From Trichodelitschia bisporula (lineage: Eukaryota; Ascomycota; Dothideomycetes; Phaeotrichales; Phaeotrichaceae): DNA of 64,000 bases. Position numbers and translations under genes: made by a program. The notes beneath the pieces were generated by a model. It was not told the origin of the DNA. It did not search any database and saw nothing but the letters and a program-made list of their open reading frames with translations. The stretch is from positions 567,061 to 631,060 of the forward strand of contig ML996695.1 in assembly GCA_010356995.1 (NCBI GenBank), in the 5' to 3' direction. Within the stretch, counting starts at the first letter, position 1, and each line of letters starts with the position of its first letter. This document shows, in pieces, positions 1-11,135 of this stretch.

Positions 1-321
1 TAGTACCGTTTCAAAGCTCAGGAAGGTAGAGGAGTTGGAATGGTGTCGAAGGCGAAGGCTTATCTCTTTGCCATAGCCGGAGTTCAAGCCTAACACTGTC
101 AGATGTGCCAGGTAGCCTCAGAACCGGAAAATACCTAGCAGTCCCGCTTCATCTGGATAGAACTCGCAGAGTTTGCCGACTTTCCATCCCCGCTTCCGCA
201 TGATCGGTTTCACGCATGACGCGATCTTCCGCAGAAACAGTAACGCCTCATCCGAGCGTGGTAAGCTGCGAAGATGGACATATTCGCCAAAGTGGTTTTC
301 GTGGTCTACGGCTGGTGCCAT
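1..321 (-). CDS. WLM-domain (Wss1/SPRTN-type) metalloprotease, 5' part only
   Basis: Two exons are visible, 321-135 and 89-1, joined across a 45-base GT-AG intron (90-134); the frame stays open to the left edge, so the rest lies outside. The start is the ATG at 319-321. The first exon reads EYVHLRSLPRSDEALLFLRK, then a V-K-P-I-M-R-K-R-G-W stretch and LCEFYPDEAGLLG; the second continues GLNSGYGKEISLRLR and ends in F-L-S-F-E-T-V. This matches the N-terminal half of the WLM domain. The zinc-binding HExxH motif, which normally follows shortly after, is not in the window. Wss1-type WLM proteases degrade DNA-protein crosslinks, often with SUMO; whether this copy belongs to the Wss1 branch or another WLM branch cannot be told from this fragment. 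The family call is secure. Confidence 0.8.
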
Positions 322-2814
322 GTTGAAAGTAGGATCGTACTGGTAGTTGATTTTGGGTGGAGGATCATAGTAACAGAGAAAGGCCTTGCGTAGTTTGCCC
401 AGTTTGGCGGTTTTGGGTGGTCACAATTAAATGTCCTGTGAATGGCCAAGGCGAAGAGTGAAGCAGACTCTTTGTATGAGTGGCAAGGAAGGTGAAAGAT
501 GGCGGTGAATGCAAGTAGAAGGAGGCCTTTGCAGCAGAGATCAGACAGATGTCGTGTACACACATGAGATGGAAGACTACCCCGCGGCGATAGTCCGCGG
601 CGGCGGCGAACGGACGCGTCAGCTGTGTCGAAATGATTAGCAAGCGAGGGCAGGAGGGCTTTCTCTCGCATTTAAGAACCTACAGAGGCCGGTACGACAG
701 AAGAGCTCTGCAGCAGCAGATAAGGCTACGGCTACTGTAGTCCAGCCTGATGCGCGATATTGATGAAGTGGGTCATGCAGCACCCCATGTGGCAGTTGCC
801 TGGTCCGATGCCCGATGGATCATCGATTTTCCGCTGAAGGACTGAGGCTTTGGTTCGCGGGTAACAGGATCCAGCCCGACCAAGGCGAACTCCAAAGAGC
901 CCCTTTGCTGACGACTCTACGTATCCCCATTGCATCGTTGAAGCACTGACGTTGCACATTCGTCATTGGCGGCAAGGCTCTCCGGTGACGTGAAAGGTCG
1001 TGGACGCTAAAAGCAGGGCAACCCGAACGGACGGGTCGCTATGGCTGATATCGATAAGAACTCAAAACACCTCTGCCTTCCCCGCAGTGGCACCGTCCCA
1101 ACGATTGGCCGTCAAACGCCCAAAACGTGATGCTGACCAATGGTGATAATCAGACTTGAACTTTGCGTTTTGAGTCAGACAATATTTGATCTCTGACTGG
1201 ACGACGATGGCGCAGACTTCCCCTACTATGGTATGAAGCTGCGTTTGAGCGCAAAGACTTTCCGATGTCGTTGAACAGCATCGCGTTTGAGTTCTCTCTG
1301 GCAGAGGTCATTCCGAGCAGCTAGACAATTTCCCGGTACCTTGTAGCTCTCGATAATTCTCAGTCACTACAGTACCGGTACGTGAAGGAGAACACGATTG
1401 TGTCGGGGATCGCCCCAATTCCTGCCGTGCCGTCAGAGCCTCTTTCGCCTCCATATCTTTGAGAGATTTGGCGTTGAAGAACGCGTATCACCGTGGGATG
1501 CGGACTTAAGCTCCTATCCTTCGGTGATATCGTGGTTCATCTGATTCCAAGGCGGGAAGCATCCGATTTGCTTGAACGAAGCCACCTCGTCTGTCCATGC
1601 CTATCTCTCAATGATGAGCTCTCCACAACTGCCATTATTACTTCTCAACCAATTATACAGGAAAGCCAAAAACCAAATGCCGGAAAAGAAGAAATACTAG
1701 AAGCATCTCCAAGCCGCTGAAGCCGCTGAAGCCGCGGGTGGCACACGCTCCATGGCGATCTTAGAGCTAACTTGGCGCTCGGGCGTTGCTGGGGTTTTGA
1801 GACTTCAGGTGCCTGGCAACACCGCCTGCGTTGTAAGGCTGAGTCCAATCATCGGAGACTTTGACCCTCGACAGGTCGTACAGCCATTCGCTCATCCGCC
1901 ATCTCGTAACTCGTTGCTGTCCCACCCCAGTTCTTCTCTCTTCCCTTCATCCTTTGCGACCAGCAGTTGCGTACAGCTTGCGCTGCCCCTTCTATGATCA
2001 TCGTTTGCATGTTTCCAACGTGAGATTTCAATTTGCACTACTACCATCTTTCTGCCAAGGCATTGGACTCTCCCCTCACCCAACCCTGTCGAATCGAGGC
2101 CGCGAAGACACAGGCACTTTGTACCTGTATGCCTGGAGCTCAAGTTTCGCGACGACCGCGCCCTCACCCGACCAGACGCGTCTGCCCGAGTCACAGCAAC
2201 GCCCTCTGCGCGCCGTTTCCCCCGCGACCGTTGCTCCTCTCTTAGCGATCGCCACGAGGCGACCCTCAAGATCCCTTTTCGAACGCGTTGAACACGGAAC
2301 AAAGTTCGGACGGAATACAGTTCTTGAACGAACATCAGACGATAGTCGCCTGGGAGCAGAGGCAGTGGGACAAGATCACCGAACGGTGCGGCACTTAGGT
2401 GTGCCGAAACTGGCTTGCCGGCGTGGAGATTCGGCATCACTGCTGGTGGCAAGTTGAGGACTTGAAGATACTGAGGCGGGGTGGCGGCTTAGAGATCAGA
2501 GTGGATGCGGGGAGACTCGGCGCTCAGGTCTGAGCAAAAGACCCATCCAGCATCTCGACAACTCAGCGTGGCGCGTTCCACGATCGCGGCTGTGATCAAA
2601 GCCGCAGCCTCTCGGCGTCAGATATCGCCGCGGAAACTATAGCATGCTGGTTGCTCTTGGAAACTACTTGACGTTATCTGAATCTCGCGGACCAACTCTC
2701 TCCTGTTTTCCACACCTGTCAGTCACTCCTTTTTCCTATTTTACGTACCTCACAACCATCATTCTCCTGGTGTTACCACGCTTCCTTCAACGTACGTGAG
2801 TGCGTGCTGAGCAA
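322..2814. other. Intergenic, divergent promoters of WLM gene and checkpoint kinase
   Basis: About 2.5 kb without a supportable gene. At 1861-2457 both strands stay open for almost 200 codons, but neither translation resembles a known fold and the composition is Arg/Ser/Pro-rich, so they were left out. A short 9-base tandem repeat (GCCGCTGAA, just over two copies) lies near 1713-1735. The last 130 bases before the kinase start are pyrimidine-rich, as expected for a fungal core promoter and leader. Confidence 0.5.
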
Positions 2815-5800
2815 ATGACAGACGCCATGGAGGACAATTCTACGCAGCCTGCAACGCAGCAGGTGCTCGATCCGCGCCGGCTGGGCATCACCACCTCTAG
2901 TCTCAGTCCGCGGGACATATCAAACATCATGGTCATTCTCCATCCTTGTTCTCCGGCCGCATATCGTGTCGTTATGACGACGGCACAGCATTCCCCGCAA
3001 CACGTCCATCCCAACCAGGGCCTGGTGACCTTTGCCGACAGTGGCGATGAAGAGCAAGATACATTCATTGTGAAGAAAGAGCTCCTTTCTGATGTCGAGG
3101 ACATAGCCTTGCGCTTCAGTTCGATCCCCATCGCCCCTGGATCGGGATTCTGCTTCGGCCGCAACCCGAGGACTTGCGACATTGTACTCGATAACGATTC
3201 GACAAAGCGGATCAGCAACCTCCATTTCCGTATTTACGTTACCAACACCGGTGTTGTGATGTTGACGGACGTGTCCACGAACGGCACGGTCGTGGATGAG
3301 AAGCTCCTCAAAGGCAAAGTTAATGGAGCGGAAGTGCCTCTTAGACTGTCTACTAGGATGTTGAATCACGGCTCCATCATCCAAATCCCTTCGCCCCAAC
3401 CCGAGGAGTCGATCAAGTTCATCGTGCGGATACCATCGCGGGAAGGTTATTTCTCGGATTACGAGCGCAATTTCGAGCGGTTCGTCCTGCGTATGGAGCA
3501 TGATCGAGCCCAGAACCCCAACAAGCAAGCGGGACAGCCAGTGGGACCGCCGCTAATTACGATGCGTCCACGCGCGATGCTTCCGGGAAACCCGTATGGC
3601 ATGCACTGGGATGGTGGCGATGAATACAACATTGTTGGCCAACTTGGCAAGGGGGCGTTTGCAACGGTCTATCGACTCGCCACCAAGATGGATGGGCAGT
3701 TCTATGCAGCAAAGGAACTTGAGAAGCGGCGGTTCATGAAGAACGGGAGACTCGACCTAAAGCTTCATAACGAGATGGAGATCATGAAGTCCATTCGTCA
3801 CAACAACATCGTCAATTTCGTCAGCTACCGAGAGTTCAAGGATCACCTCTACATCATCATGGAGTATGTGCCATGCGGCGACTTGCAGGGCTATTTGCAA
3901 AGGCACGGCGTGCTTCCGGAACCAGATGCCAAGCTCATGTCGCGTCAAATCTTCGATGCCCTGGCGTATCTTCACTCGAAAAAGATCACTCATCGAGACA
4001 TCAAGCCGGACAATATCCTCATCGCTTGCGATGATCCGTTTGTCGTGAAGCTGTCCGACTTCGGCCTTTCCAAGGTGGTGTCGAACAACGAGACGTTCCT
4101 CAAGACTTTTTGTGGAACGCTACTCTACTGTGCGCCCGAGGTCTTCCCGCATTATGAAGATCATTTGAAGAAGGGCACAAAGCGGCGGCGTTCGGGCTCA
4201 AACGGGCATCCTGGATTTCATTCCTACAGCCAGTCTGTCGACATCTGGTCTTACGCTGCCGTTCTATGGTATGCGCTTTGTGGTAAGCCGCCATTCGAGG
4301 GCGTTAGCGACCACACTGGACGTGGTATGTTTGAGAAGATCATGGGGACGAATCTCAGCATCGAACCGCTCCGCGCGCAAGGCGTATCAATGACTGCGGT
4401 GGCTCTCTTAGCCACTATGCTGAACACGGATCCCTCGAAGCGGCCGGGGCCCCGTCAGTGCCTGGAACATGACTGGCTGGCTACGCTTGAGAGTCGACCT
4501 TCCGTCGCGACGGGTCTTGGGTTGAGTGCTATTCCTGAAGGCAACGAGGACGAAGTTCATCGTGGTACGGATGCTCTTTCACAACTGAGTATCCGCGAAG
4601 AACCTGGAGATGAGTATGGCGATTTCGAGTGGGATTCCCAGGACTTGGACCTGCTGGTTGCGCCGCGCATGTCCAAGCGGTTCAAGCAAGAGCACTACCT
4701 TGCCCCTGATCAGATACGGGACCCTGAGCCCATTCCTTCATCCAGCCCGGACTCGGCGAGCCATGACGAGGCAAACGAGATGATTAATATGCACAAAACA
4801 CCTCGTCCTGCGCAACCAGCTCGACTGTTTGGGGAAATCGGTGTCTCCGCGCTTCAGAGCTCTGGCGTCCTTGGAGCGCACACCAATGTTGCTCTGAGGA
4901 TGTCTTCACAGATGCCAGAAAATAACCATCTTGCCGCCAAGGCCAAGGGTCACGACGACTTTGATAATGGCAACTTCTCTGCGCTCGAGCGGCGGCTCAC
5001 TAAGTTTGTCAACGGCCAAGAAGATTCCCAGGGAGGGGCCGCTTCCAGTTTGCTTGGGGCAGAATCGCTCGTCCGCGAGATGAACATGGAGTCACCACTT
5101 TCCGCTCCTTCCCCTGACGAAGTTGCACTCGAGCAACCCGGTCCGCACACGCCCCAACTAATTTCACAGGCTCCAGGTGCGCAGAACGCTGGCTCCGACC
5201 AACTTTCCCTCGATGCTACCCCGAAGCCCAAACCAAACCCCTTTGGCCGCTGCATCCAAGCGCCTTCGGGTAGCAGTTTCTTTAACCGTTTAATTGAACC
5301 TCCCACCGACGGCCTCGAGGAGGAAACCGGCACCATGGGCAACTACCTCTCACAGCACGTCCCTGAGACCAACCGTCCCGTTACCGAAGCATCCGAAGAT
5401 GACTTGCACGATCCTCCAACTGAAGAGGACAACATGGACAACCCCATTACTCCTCGCAACCGTACTACCATCGCCAATGGCATCCCCAACACTGCCTCCC
5501 ATTCTTGGCGGTCGGAAAACAGCAATAGGGTTCTGCTCGCTGAGCAGAGCATCCCTCCCGCTCTGAATGCGGACGCACTCGTCCCCATTTACGGTCGCCT
5601 CATGAGCACTCCGGATTCCTTCGTGAACATCACCATCAACATCACGAGCCGCGTGACAACCTGGGGTCGCGCCCGCAACAACACGGTCGTGTACCCCGAC
5701 GCCATGGACGTACGCATCTCGAAGATTGCCGTCGCCATCTTCCTCCACGCTCCGAACATCGAGGCCTACGAGGCTTCCGGCGGCGACTGGACCAAAATGC

Positions 5801-6075
5801 CCGGTCTGACCAGCTTTGTCAAGACCAAGGCGACAAACGGCATCTTCATCAACGGGATTCGTCTCAAGGATGTCGGCCCCGACGGCGAGGACCTCTGTGG
5901 GCGCATCTACACCGGTGACGAGATCACGGCGTACTCGAGCACGAGCAACCCCAACTGTGTCTTGCGCTTCCGGTGTGAGTTCTTCGTGGGTAGGGGCAGG
6001 GAACGGCGGCCTGGGCTCGAGCCCTTTGAAGTCATGCAAGCGATCAAGGCGGCGAATGAACCTGCTCTTTCCTAG
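2815..6075 (+). CDS. Rad53/Chk2-family checkpoint kinase with N- and C-terminal FHA domains
   Basis: Intronless, 1086 aa from the ATG at 2815; five open codons upstream have no ATG. The N-terminus carries TQ sites (STQ, ATQQ), possible ATM/ATR targets. FHA domain 1 spans about residues 107-205 with FGR (114-116), SNLHF (134-138) and STNGT (154-158). The kinase domain is about 273-500: glycine loop GKGAFA (278-283), catalytic lysine 300, HRD (393-395), DFG (415-417), APE (440-442), so it should be active. A second FHA-like domain lies near the end (about 935-1055) with WGR, RISK and TNGIFINGIRLK. FHA-kinase-FHA is the layout of yeast Rad53, the effector of the S-phase and DNA-damage checkpoint, which binds phosphothreonine partners through its FHA domains. 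The long middle region (about 505-930) is low-complexity. Family assignment is strong; orthology to Rad53/Cds1 rather than another FHA kinase is inferred. Confidence 0.88.
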   Translation: MTDAMEDNSTQPATQQVLDPRRLGITTSSLSPRDISNIMVILHPCSPAAYRVVMTTAQHSPQHVHPNQGLVTFADSGDEEQDTFIVKKELLSDVEDIALRFSSIPIAPGSGFCFGRNPRTCDIVLDNDSTKRISNLHFRIYVTNTGVVMLTDVSTNGTVVDEKLLKGKVNGAEVPLRLSTRMLNHGSIIQIPSPQPEESIKFIVRIPSREGYFSDYERNFERFVLRMEHDRAQNPNKQAGQPVGPPLITMRPRAMLPGNPYGMHWDGGDEYNIVGQLGKGAFATVYRLATKMDGQFYAAKELEKRRFMKNGRLDLKLHNEMEIMKSIRHNNIVNFVSYREFKDHLYIIMEYVPCGDLQGYLQRHGVLPEPDAKLMSRQIFDALAYLHSKKITHRDIKPDNILIACDDPFVVKLSDFGLSKVVSNNETFLKTFCGTLLYCAPEVFPHYEDHLKKGTKRRRSGSNGHPGFHSYSQSVDIWSYAAVLWYALCGKPPFEGVSDHTGRGMFEKIMGTNLSIEPLRAQGVSMTAVALLATMLNTDPSKRPGPRQCLEHDWLATLESRPSVATGLGLSAIPEGNEDEVHRGTDALSQLSIREEPGDEYGDFEWDSQDLDLLVAPRMSKRFKQEHYLAPDQIRDPEPIPSSSPDSASHDEANEMINMHKTPRPAQPARLFGEIGVSALQSSGVLGAHTNVALRMSSQMPENNHLAAKAKGHDDFDNGNFSALERRLTKFVNGQEDSQGGAASSLLGAESLVREMNMESPLSAPSPDEVALEQPGPHTPQLISQAPGAQNAGSDQLSLDATPKPKPNPFGRCIQAPSGSSFFNRLIEPPTDGLEEETGTMGNYLSQHVPETNRPVTEASEDDLHDPPTEEDNMDNPITPRNRTTIANGIPNTASHSWRSENSNRVLLAEQSIPPALNADALVPIYGRLMSTPDSFVNITINITSRVTTWGRARNNTVVYPDAMDVRISKIAVAIFLHAPNIEAYEASGGDWTKMPGLTSFVKTKATNGIFINGIRLKDVGPDGEDLCGRIYTGDEITAYSSTSNPNCVLRFRCEFFVGRGRERRPGLEPFEVMQAIKAANEPALS

Positions 6076-9000
6076 GGGTTGAAGAGCTGGATAGGCTGGG
6101 GGCGACTGTTTACTGCTGGATACCTCTTTGCGCGTGGAAAGGGGGGGGTGTGGCATGTTTGACATGGTGTTCTCTGGCATATGGGCTCGGCGCTGCTTGT
6201 TCTTTGATCTTCGGGTATGATGGCGATGGGGGTCTGTAGCTGCTGTTTGTATGTAGCAATGGACGATTCTCTCTCAACCCGGGGCGTGATGGCGACTGTG
6301 AGGTGTATCAACACTCTTTGTCCTGTGAGCACGTTTGGCAGTCGCGACTTGACCAAGGGTCCAGATGTCATCATCACCAACATAGGGGAAGGTAGGCCCT
6401 TGACTGACCTGAATCCCTTTAGATCAGCTACGACCGTTGTAATGCGTATCAAGCAGTCGCAACACCCTCACTGCCGCCGAATAACCCAATCAGGACCATA
6501 ACGATGCATCACGAGCGCTTGAAACCTTTCTCGTCCTCAACCGCCATCAACGAGCGTAATCCCCTCAGCCTGCAGTTCTATTTCATGCCGAACCGTGGAT
6601 CCACCGCCCAAAGTGGTGGCAAACGCCCCAATCACCATATTCACCATTGCCTCACGCCAGGTGATTGAAACAGCACTGGGCCTCAAATCTATCCTCACCT
6701 TCCTCCTCCCCGTCCGTCCATCTCAACATGAGCCATCTCGTAACGCCTTATTAACCACGGGAGATACATCTGCATGTACCTCCCTCGATCCGTCCCCCAG
6801 CAGCCCGATCCGTCTGCCAACACCAATCTCTCGGACGCATCGATCCTACCCCCCTGATTCCCGTTCCTCTAGCCCGGTCACCGGATTAACTGCACCATAA
6901 CATGGATGCATCTTTTATTCCCGCCTGGTTGGCGGATATACTGCATCGATACTCTGTTTCTAAGAATGTCGGGGCAGACACCATCACCGACAGGAAAGGG
7001 CACTATACACGGGCGTCACGTCGGCAGTGCAGCAGGAGGGGGTCTGGTGTGCGAAGGTGAGTGGTTGTGTAGGCGAGGCCGTTTCGATGGCAGACGTTGT
7101 GACGGGGCACAAGTTGTGTGATGGGGACGGGTGGCTGTGTGGACTGCCTCTAATGGAAGAGTGATGGGAGTGACTGTGTGATCTGCGTCAGCTGGAAGGT
7201 AAGTGATGGAGTGCTATCTAATCTGCGCCGCCGGCGAGTACTACAGTAACGTGGGATATCGTGGGGAGTTCCTCCGTCAGTGCAGGATGGGTGTATGGAT
7301 CAAGGTTGAATAGGAATGCACGACGTGTTTAGGCAGGATCCTGGACGTACAGTACAAGGGCCAAATGGACCGGGCGCTGTGGGACTTGAGGTACCTTCTG
7401 AGCCGGTTCGGAAGGGGAGGCTCTGCTCTGCTCATTCCCTCGAGCTGTGGTGCTGATTCCGTCGAAAATTGCCAGTCCGCTGAGTATCTGCTTTCTTGAT
7501 TGGGAACTGCTCTCAAGAGGTATGGCAATGTCTAGTTTGCTAACATATCGAAGTAATGGCAGGCTATGTTCACGACAGTATCATTCTATCAGCAAGCTGA
7601 GAAGGGGTTCAGTGTGATCCTCCATATGACGGCCCTGAGTTCAACTGATCTCCTATCATTCCCAGAACGGGGCCTTCCTCCCTCCCCAAACCCCCTTTCG
7701 CACCCCGAAGGCATCCAAGCCGCGGCCTACCCAACAACCAGGAACCAACAACATTCCGGCACGATGAAACAATTGAACCCATGTCCCACCCCGGAGACCG
7801 CAGTTCCTCAACCTAACGACCCGATCACTCACCGGTCTTTCCTCCCGGTCGCACACGCGAACTCCCCGTGGCGGAAGGATGCACATCGCGAACTGCGCCT
7901 CCCCCCCCCCCAGCAGATTATCTGCCCAGGACCGTGGATCCAGTCCCGGGGCCTCATATCTTACGCCCGGCAGCTCACACTGAAGGACACAGTGATTTGC
8001 AGTGCTTGTGCCCACTGCGGCCTCAACGCGCCAGCGATCCTGACATCGTACTGGACTCAAGAGCGGCATGTTATGCGTTTGCCTTACGGCGCTTGCGACT
8101 CGCTAACAGGTAGATACGAGTTGCGGCCAAGGCTTCTCGAAGGCCAGGGGGAGATCAGAACAGGCCGTGCTTTGGGCTAGTTCTAGTGGCTGGGGAAGCG
8201 TGAAACTAGCACGACGTGTTGCCATGCTGAGCCGCAACTCATCTTATCTTATCCTATCGTGGACGCAGTCGACGTGGTGCATCTGCGGTTTGGCCGCTCT
8301 GCTCTCCTTGCGCACTTGGCTTTCGATATCTTCCAGTAGAACGTGGCGTAGAAGCGTGCCCGCGAGTCAATCTGTGTTCTGCGGTGCGTGCGAACAAAGC
8401 CACTAACATGCCAATATCTCGCACTGCCGACAAACGCTCTATGCGCCATCGCCCATGACGCCCACAGCCTCCACTTCGATATTCACGATCAGTACGAGAG
8501 TATTGCCCAGCCACACAGCCCACATCATCGTAAAGACATGTCAGGCGCCTGCAGGCTGTCAACCACATCATGCATTATGGTATGGTACCCGACGGAACAC
8601 AGCAGCATAGCCTTCACCCACCTGCGGCGCCACACCACGCGCACCCCACGCCGGAGCAAAGAGCGGGGAAAGTCGGGCATCAACGCCAGGAAAATGTCTC
8701 TGATCAAAACTCCCGCTTAGCGACCACGGACCGCGAACCGCGCGGCGGAGGCAGCTATCCAGACCAAACAAAGGCAACCGTTAGCAATCCTCCGACTACC
8801 AGTAACGTTACAGTATCACACTCCGCGCCTGCATCCACATCGGCCATAACTCCCTCTTCATGACCAACCCCGCGATCGGCACCACTTGATTAAACCCGCG
8901 GCCTCAGCTAAGTACAATAGCAGGTACCGCTCCCTCGCCGATCCCAAAGAGATACAGATCCCGCGGCGGTAGCAGCAAGGCAGAACGAGGCAACCGCCCG

Positions 9001-9749
9001 ATCACGGGTTCCTGGCCCACTGGGAAGCCGTCCCGCGCCGTGGGATGCTCGGCACGGCCCCGCGTTTGTGTTGCAGGGGAGTGTTGTGGCCCGTTGCACT
9101 GGGGCTGGGGGGATGGGGGGCGGGCCGTGGGTTGCAGGGGTTTTGTGGGAGTATTGAATGACTACTGACTTGTGGGGGGGAAGCCTCGAGTCGCCTTGTT
9201 TTTGGTATGTTGGGGTAGCGGGTGAGGCAGTGGAGGATTTATTTTGATGGGGTACAGGGTGAGGCGGCGGCTTGCGCGCATCGTGGGTGCCGCCTAGTTG
9301 CCTCCTTTATGGAGTGCGCGGAGAGTGCGTTACGTGCGCTGGGTGGTTCTTCGAAAAGGGGTGTGGGCTGCTGTTTGCTGTGGGGCAGGGACGTATGATT
9401 TTTGTCGGACGGTCGAATGGCCTGCAGTATGGAGGGGGTGGTGGTACTGGCCGGACAGGAATCGGTGATACTGCTCGAGGTCTATGTCAAAGCACTCGGA
9501 CATACCATTGTATCAGGGGCTGAGAGCATTGAAAGTGCCGAAGCAACCAAAAAAATCGAGCGTTGTGAGCTGCATTAGAGTAAAGAAGAGTTTCCAAAGT
9601 CACCCTCCACCATGTGCTTCCTTGAAAACGGGTATCGGCCACCTGCTATCATCAAGTCGTCATTCATCGCAGGCCCGCCATATCATCCAGAACCCTTGTA
9701 ACCAAAATCGTTGGATGGTTCGCAGCATAGAACGTGCAAAACAGCGCCT
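6076..9749. other. Long gene-poor stretch between kinase and zinc-finger gene
   Basis: 3.7 kb with no supportable gene. A 204-codon ATG frame at 7566-8180 was considered and rejected: it is Pro/Ser/His-rich, runs over a poly-C tract near 7905-7915 and shows no domain. A G-rich stretch at 9101-9141 is listed separately. A GTACAGTAC motif is at 7347-7355. Confidence 0.5.
9101..9141 (+). other. Predicted G-quadruplex motif
   Basis: Six runs of three to six G within 41 bases on the plus strand, separated by spacers of 1-5 bases (GGGG CT GGGGGG AT GGGGGG C GGG CCGT GGG, then TTGCA and GGGG). This satisfies the usual G3+N1-7 rule several times over. It lies about 600 bp beyond the stop codon of the minus-strand zinc-finger gene. 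No function is implied by sequence alone. Confidence 0.6.
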
Positions 9750-11135
9750 CTAAGACAGATGCCTAAGCGGAATTCCATCGCCGATCTTCCACTCTCCATC
9801 CTCATTTTTGACAATGAGACCCTCCTCATACAGCCATCGCTCCAAAACGGGATCCACCTTGTCCTCCCTGTAGCTGCCCTTATTGGGATTTTTCTTCCTC
9901 TCCTCGTAATGTCCGCCGAGATGCTCCATCAGAGCGTCCCAGGTGTAATCATTGCCGAACCTCTGTTCGCACTGTGGACAGCGTGAGAACGGTGGGTTTG
10001 TCCTAAGATCTTCGTGGCAGCGCTCTTGGAGTTGAATGAGAACATCCTCGGGCACCTTCTGCAGGTCGCCGTTTGCAAGTGGAGGGTTTGGGTTGTGCAA
10101 GCGACGGACATGTTGCGTGAACAGATCCTTGCGATTGAAATCGTTGTAGACAGGGTTGAGATGGTCGGAACCTGGTGAGCAGAGATCGCAGCGCCATCTC
10201 TCGAGCTGGATGTGTTTGGTCCTGACGTGTCGCTTCCATTCGTTCTTGGAGGTGAACGTCATGAAGCAGCCATAGCGCGCAAGAACGCACGGAAACGGTT
10301 GTGCCTTTTCCTGCACGCTCAGCTTCTTGCTCTTGCTCTTCTTCACGCCATGTTGGCCCATGGTGCTGCTTCCCGTCGGGGCGGTGCGATTGCAGGGTAT
10401 AGCTGGGCGGCCAGCTGTTGGAGAGATGGGCTTGCGCTTGGATCGCTTGGCCGTGCCAGATGGCTTCCATTCCCTGTCCGACTCATCTTTCACCATCGGA
10501 GTAGGTGGAGAATTCTCATCATCGAGGGCCGAGTCACCAAGGCCTTCATCCTCGTGCGGGGGTGTTGGCGGGCGAGGAGGCCGGCAAAGGAGGTGTTGGT
10601 AGTCGAAGACGTGATTGCTCTCGGGTTCTGGCAACTCCTCTTTATAGCTCGGTTCTGGCTCCGCAAACTCCTGAACGTCGGATAGGGCAATGCAGTCACC
10701 TCCGGAACCATGGCCTGCCAGGTTCTGGTAAAGTTCCGGGCTCCACGTACCTCTCGAGATGGAGTGAGACGAGTAACCAGTTAGAAGGTACGAGCCTACT
10801 TCGTGCTGAGCTGCAGACTGGCTGTCAAGGCTGGATGCCGATTCCTCGGAAGGAGAAGGATGTCTCTGGAATCCATCTGGCATATCCAAGCCGAGCGGCT
10901 GTGGGAGGTAGAACTGGCCAAGCCCTCTGTCACCGTTCACATCGAGTGCATACTGGAGATCCGTCGGGGGAAGAAGGTGCTTGTCAAGGTCAATTTCCTG
11001 GATCAAAGGGTACAGTTCCGACGATGGGTGTTGGTAGGGCCAGCGCTGCTGACACCCTTCGTGAATACCAACTAGCTGATCGCCATCATACATCGTACTG
11101 TTGAAGCTGAGGCGCGTCATGGCACTTAAATCCAT
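9750..11135 (-). CDS. C2H2 zinc-finger protein, putative transcription factor (1 of 3)
   Basis: Single exon, 461 aa, starting at the ATG at 11133-11135; the 20 open codons upstream begin without an ATG. The first 280 residues are low-complexity (Ser, Pro, Glu), with a basic stretch around 228-272 that could act as a nuclear localisation signal. Finger 1 (about 283-307) is CVLARYGC followed by a KNEWKRHVRTKH arm. A WRC linker leads into finger 2 (about 316-347), CDLCS followed by FNRKDLFTQHVRRLH. A third finger (about 386-409) has CPQCEQRF and the MEHLGGHY arm. The first two fingers share spacing and residues with the two other zinc-finger genes nearby. A DNA-binding regulatory role is inferred; targets are unknown. 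An undetected upstream exon cannot be excluded. Confidence 0.8.
   Translation of the reverse strand: MDLSAMTRLSFNSTMYDGDQLVGIHEGCQQRWPYQHPSSELYPLIQEIDLDKHLLPPTDLQYALDVNGDRGLGQFYLPQPLGLDMPDGFQRHPSPSEESASSLDSQSAAQHEVGSYLLTGYSSHSISRGTWSPELYQNLAGHGSGGDCIALSDVQEFAEPEPSYKEELPEPESNHVFDYQHLLCRPPRPPTPPHEDEGLGDSALDDENSPPTPMVKDESDREWKPSGTAKRSKRKPISPTAGRPAIPCNRTAPTGSSTMGQHGVKKSKSKKLSVQEKAQPFPCVLARYGCFMTFTSKNEWKRHVRTKHIQLERWRCDLCSPGSDHLNPVYNDFNRKDLFTQHVRRLHNPNPPLANGDLQKVPEDVLIQLQERCHEDLRTNPPFSRCPQCEQRFGNDYTWDALMEHLGGHYEERKKNPNKGSYREDKVDPVLERWLYEEGLIVKNEDGEWKIGDGIPLRHLS

Noticed and set aside
1861-2457. Overlapping open frames of nearly 200 codons on both strands
   Set aside because: Neither has domain-like sequence; composition is Arg/Ser/Pro-rich and the two mirror each other in GC-rich DNA.
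7566-8180. 204-codon ATG frame
   Set aside because: Low-complexity, crosses a poly-C run, no recognisable motif and no splice partners.
10212-10685. 157-codon plus-strand frame inside zinc-finger gene 1
   Set aside because: Antisense shadow of a gene with recognisable zinc fingers.
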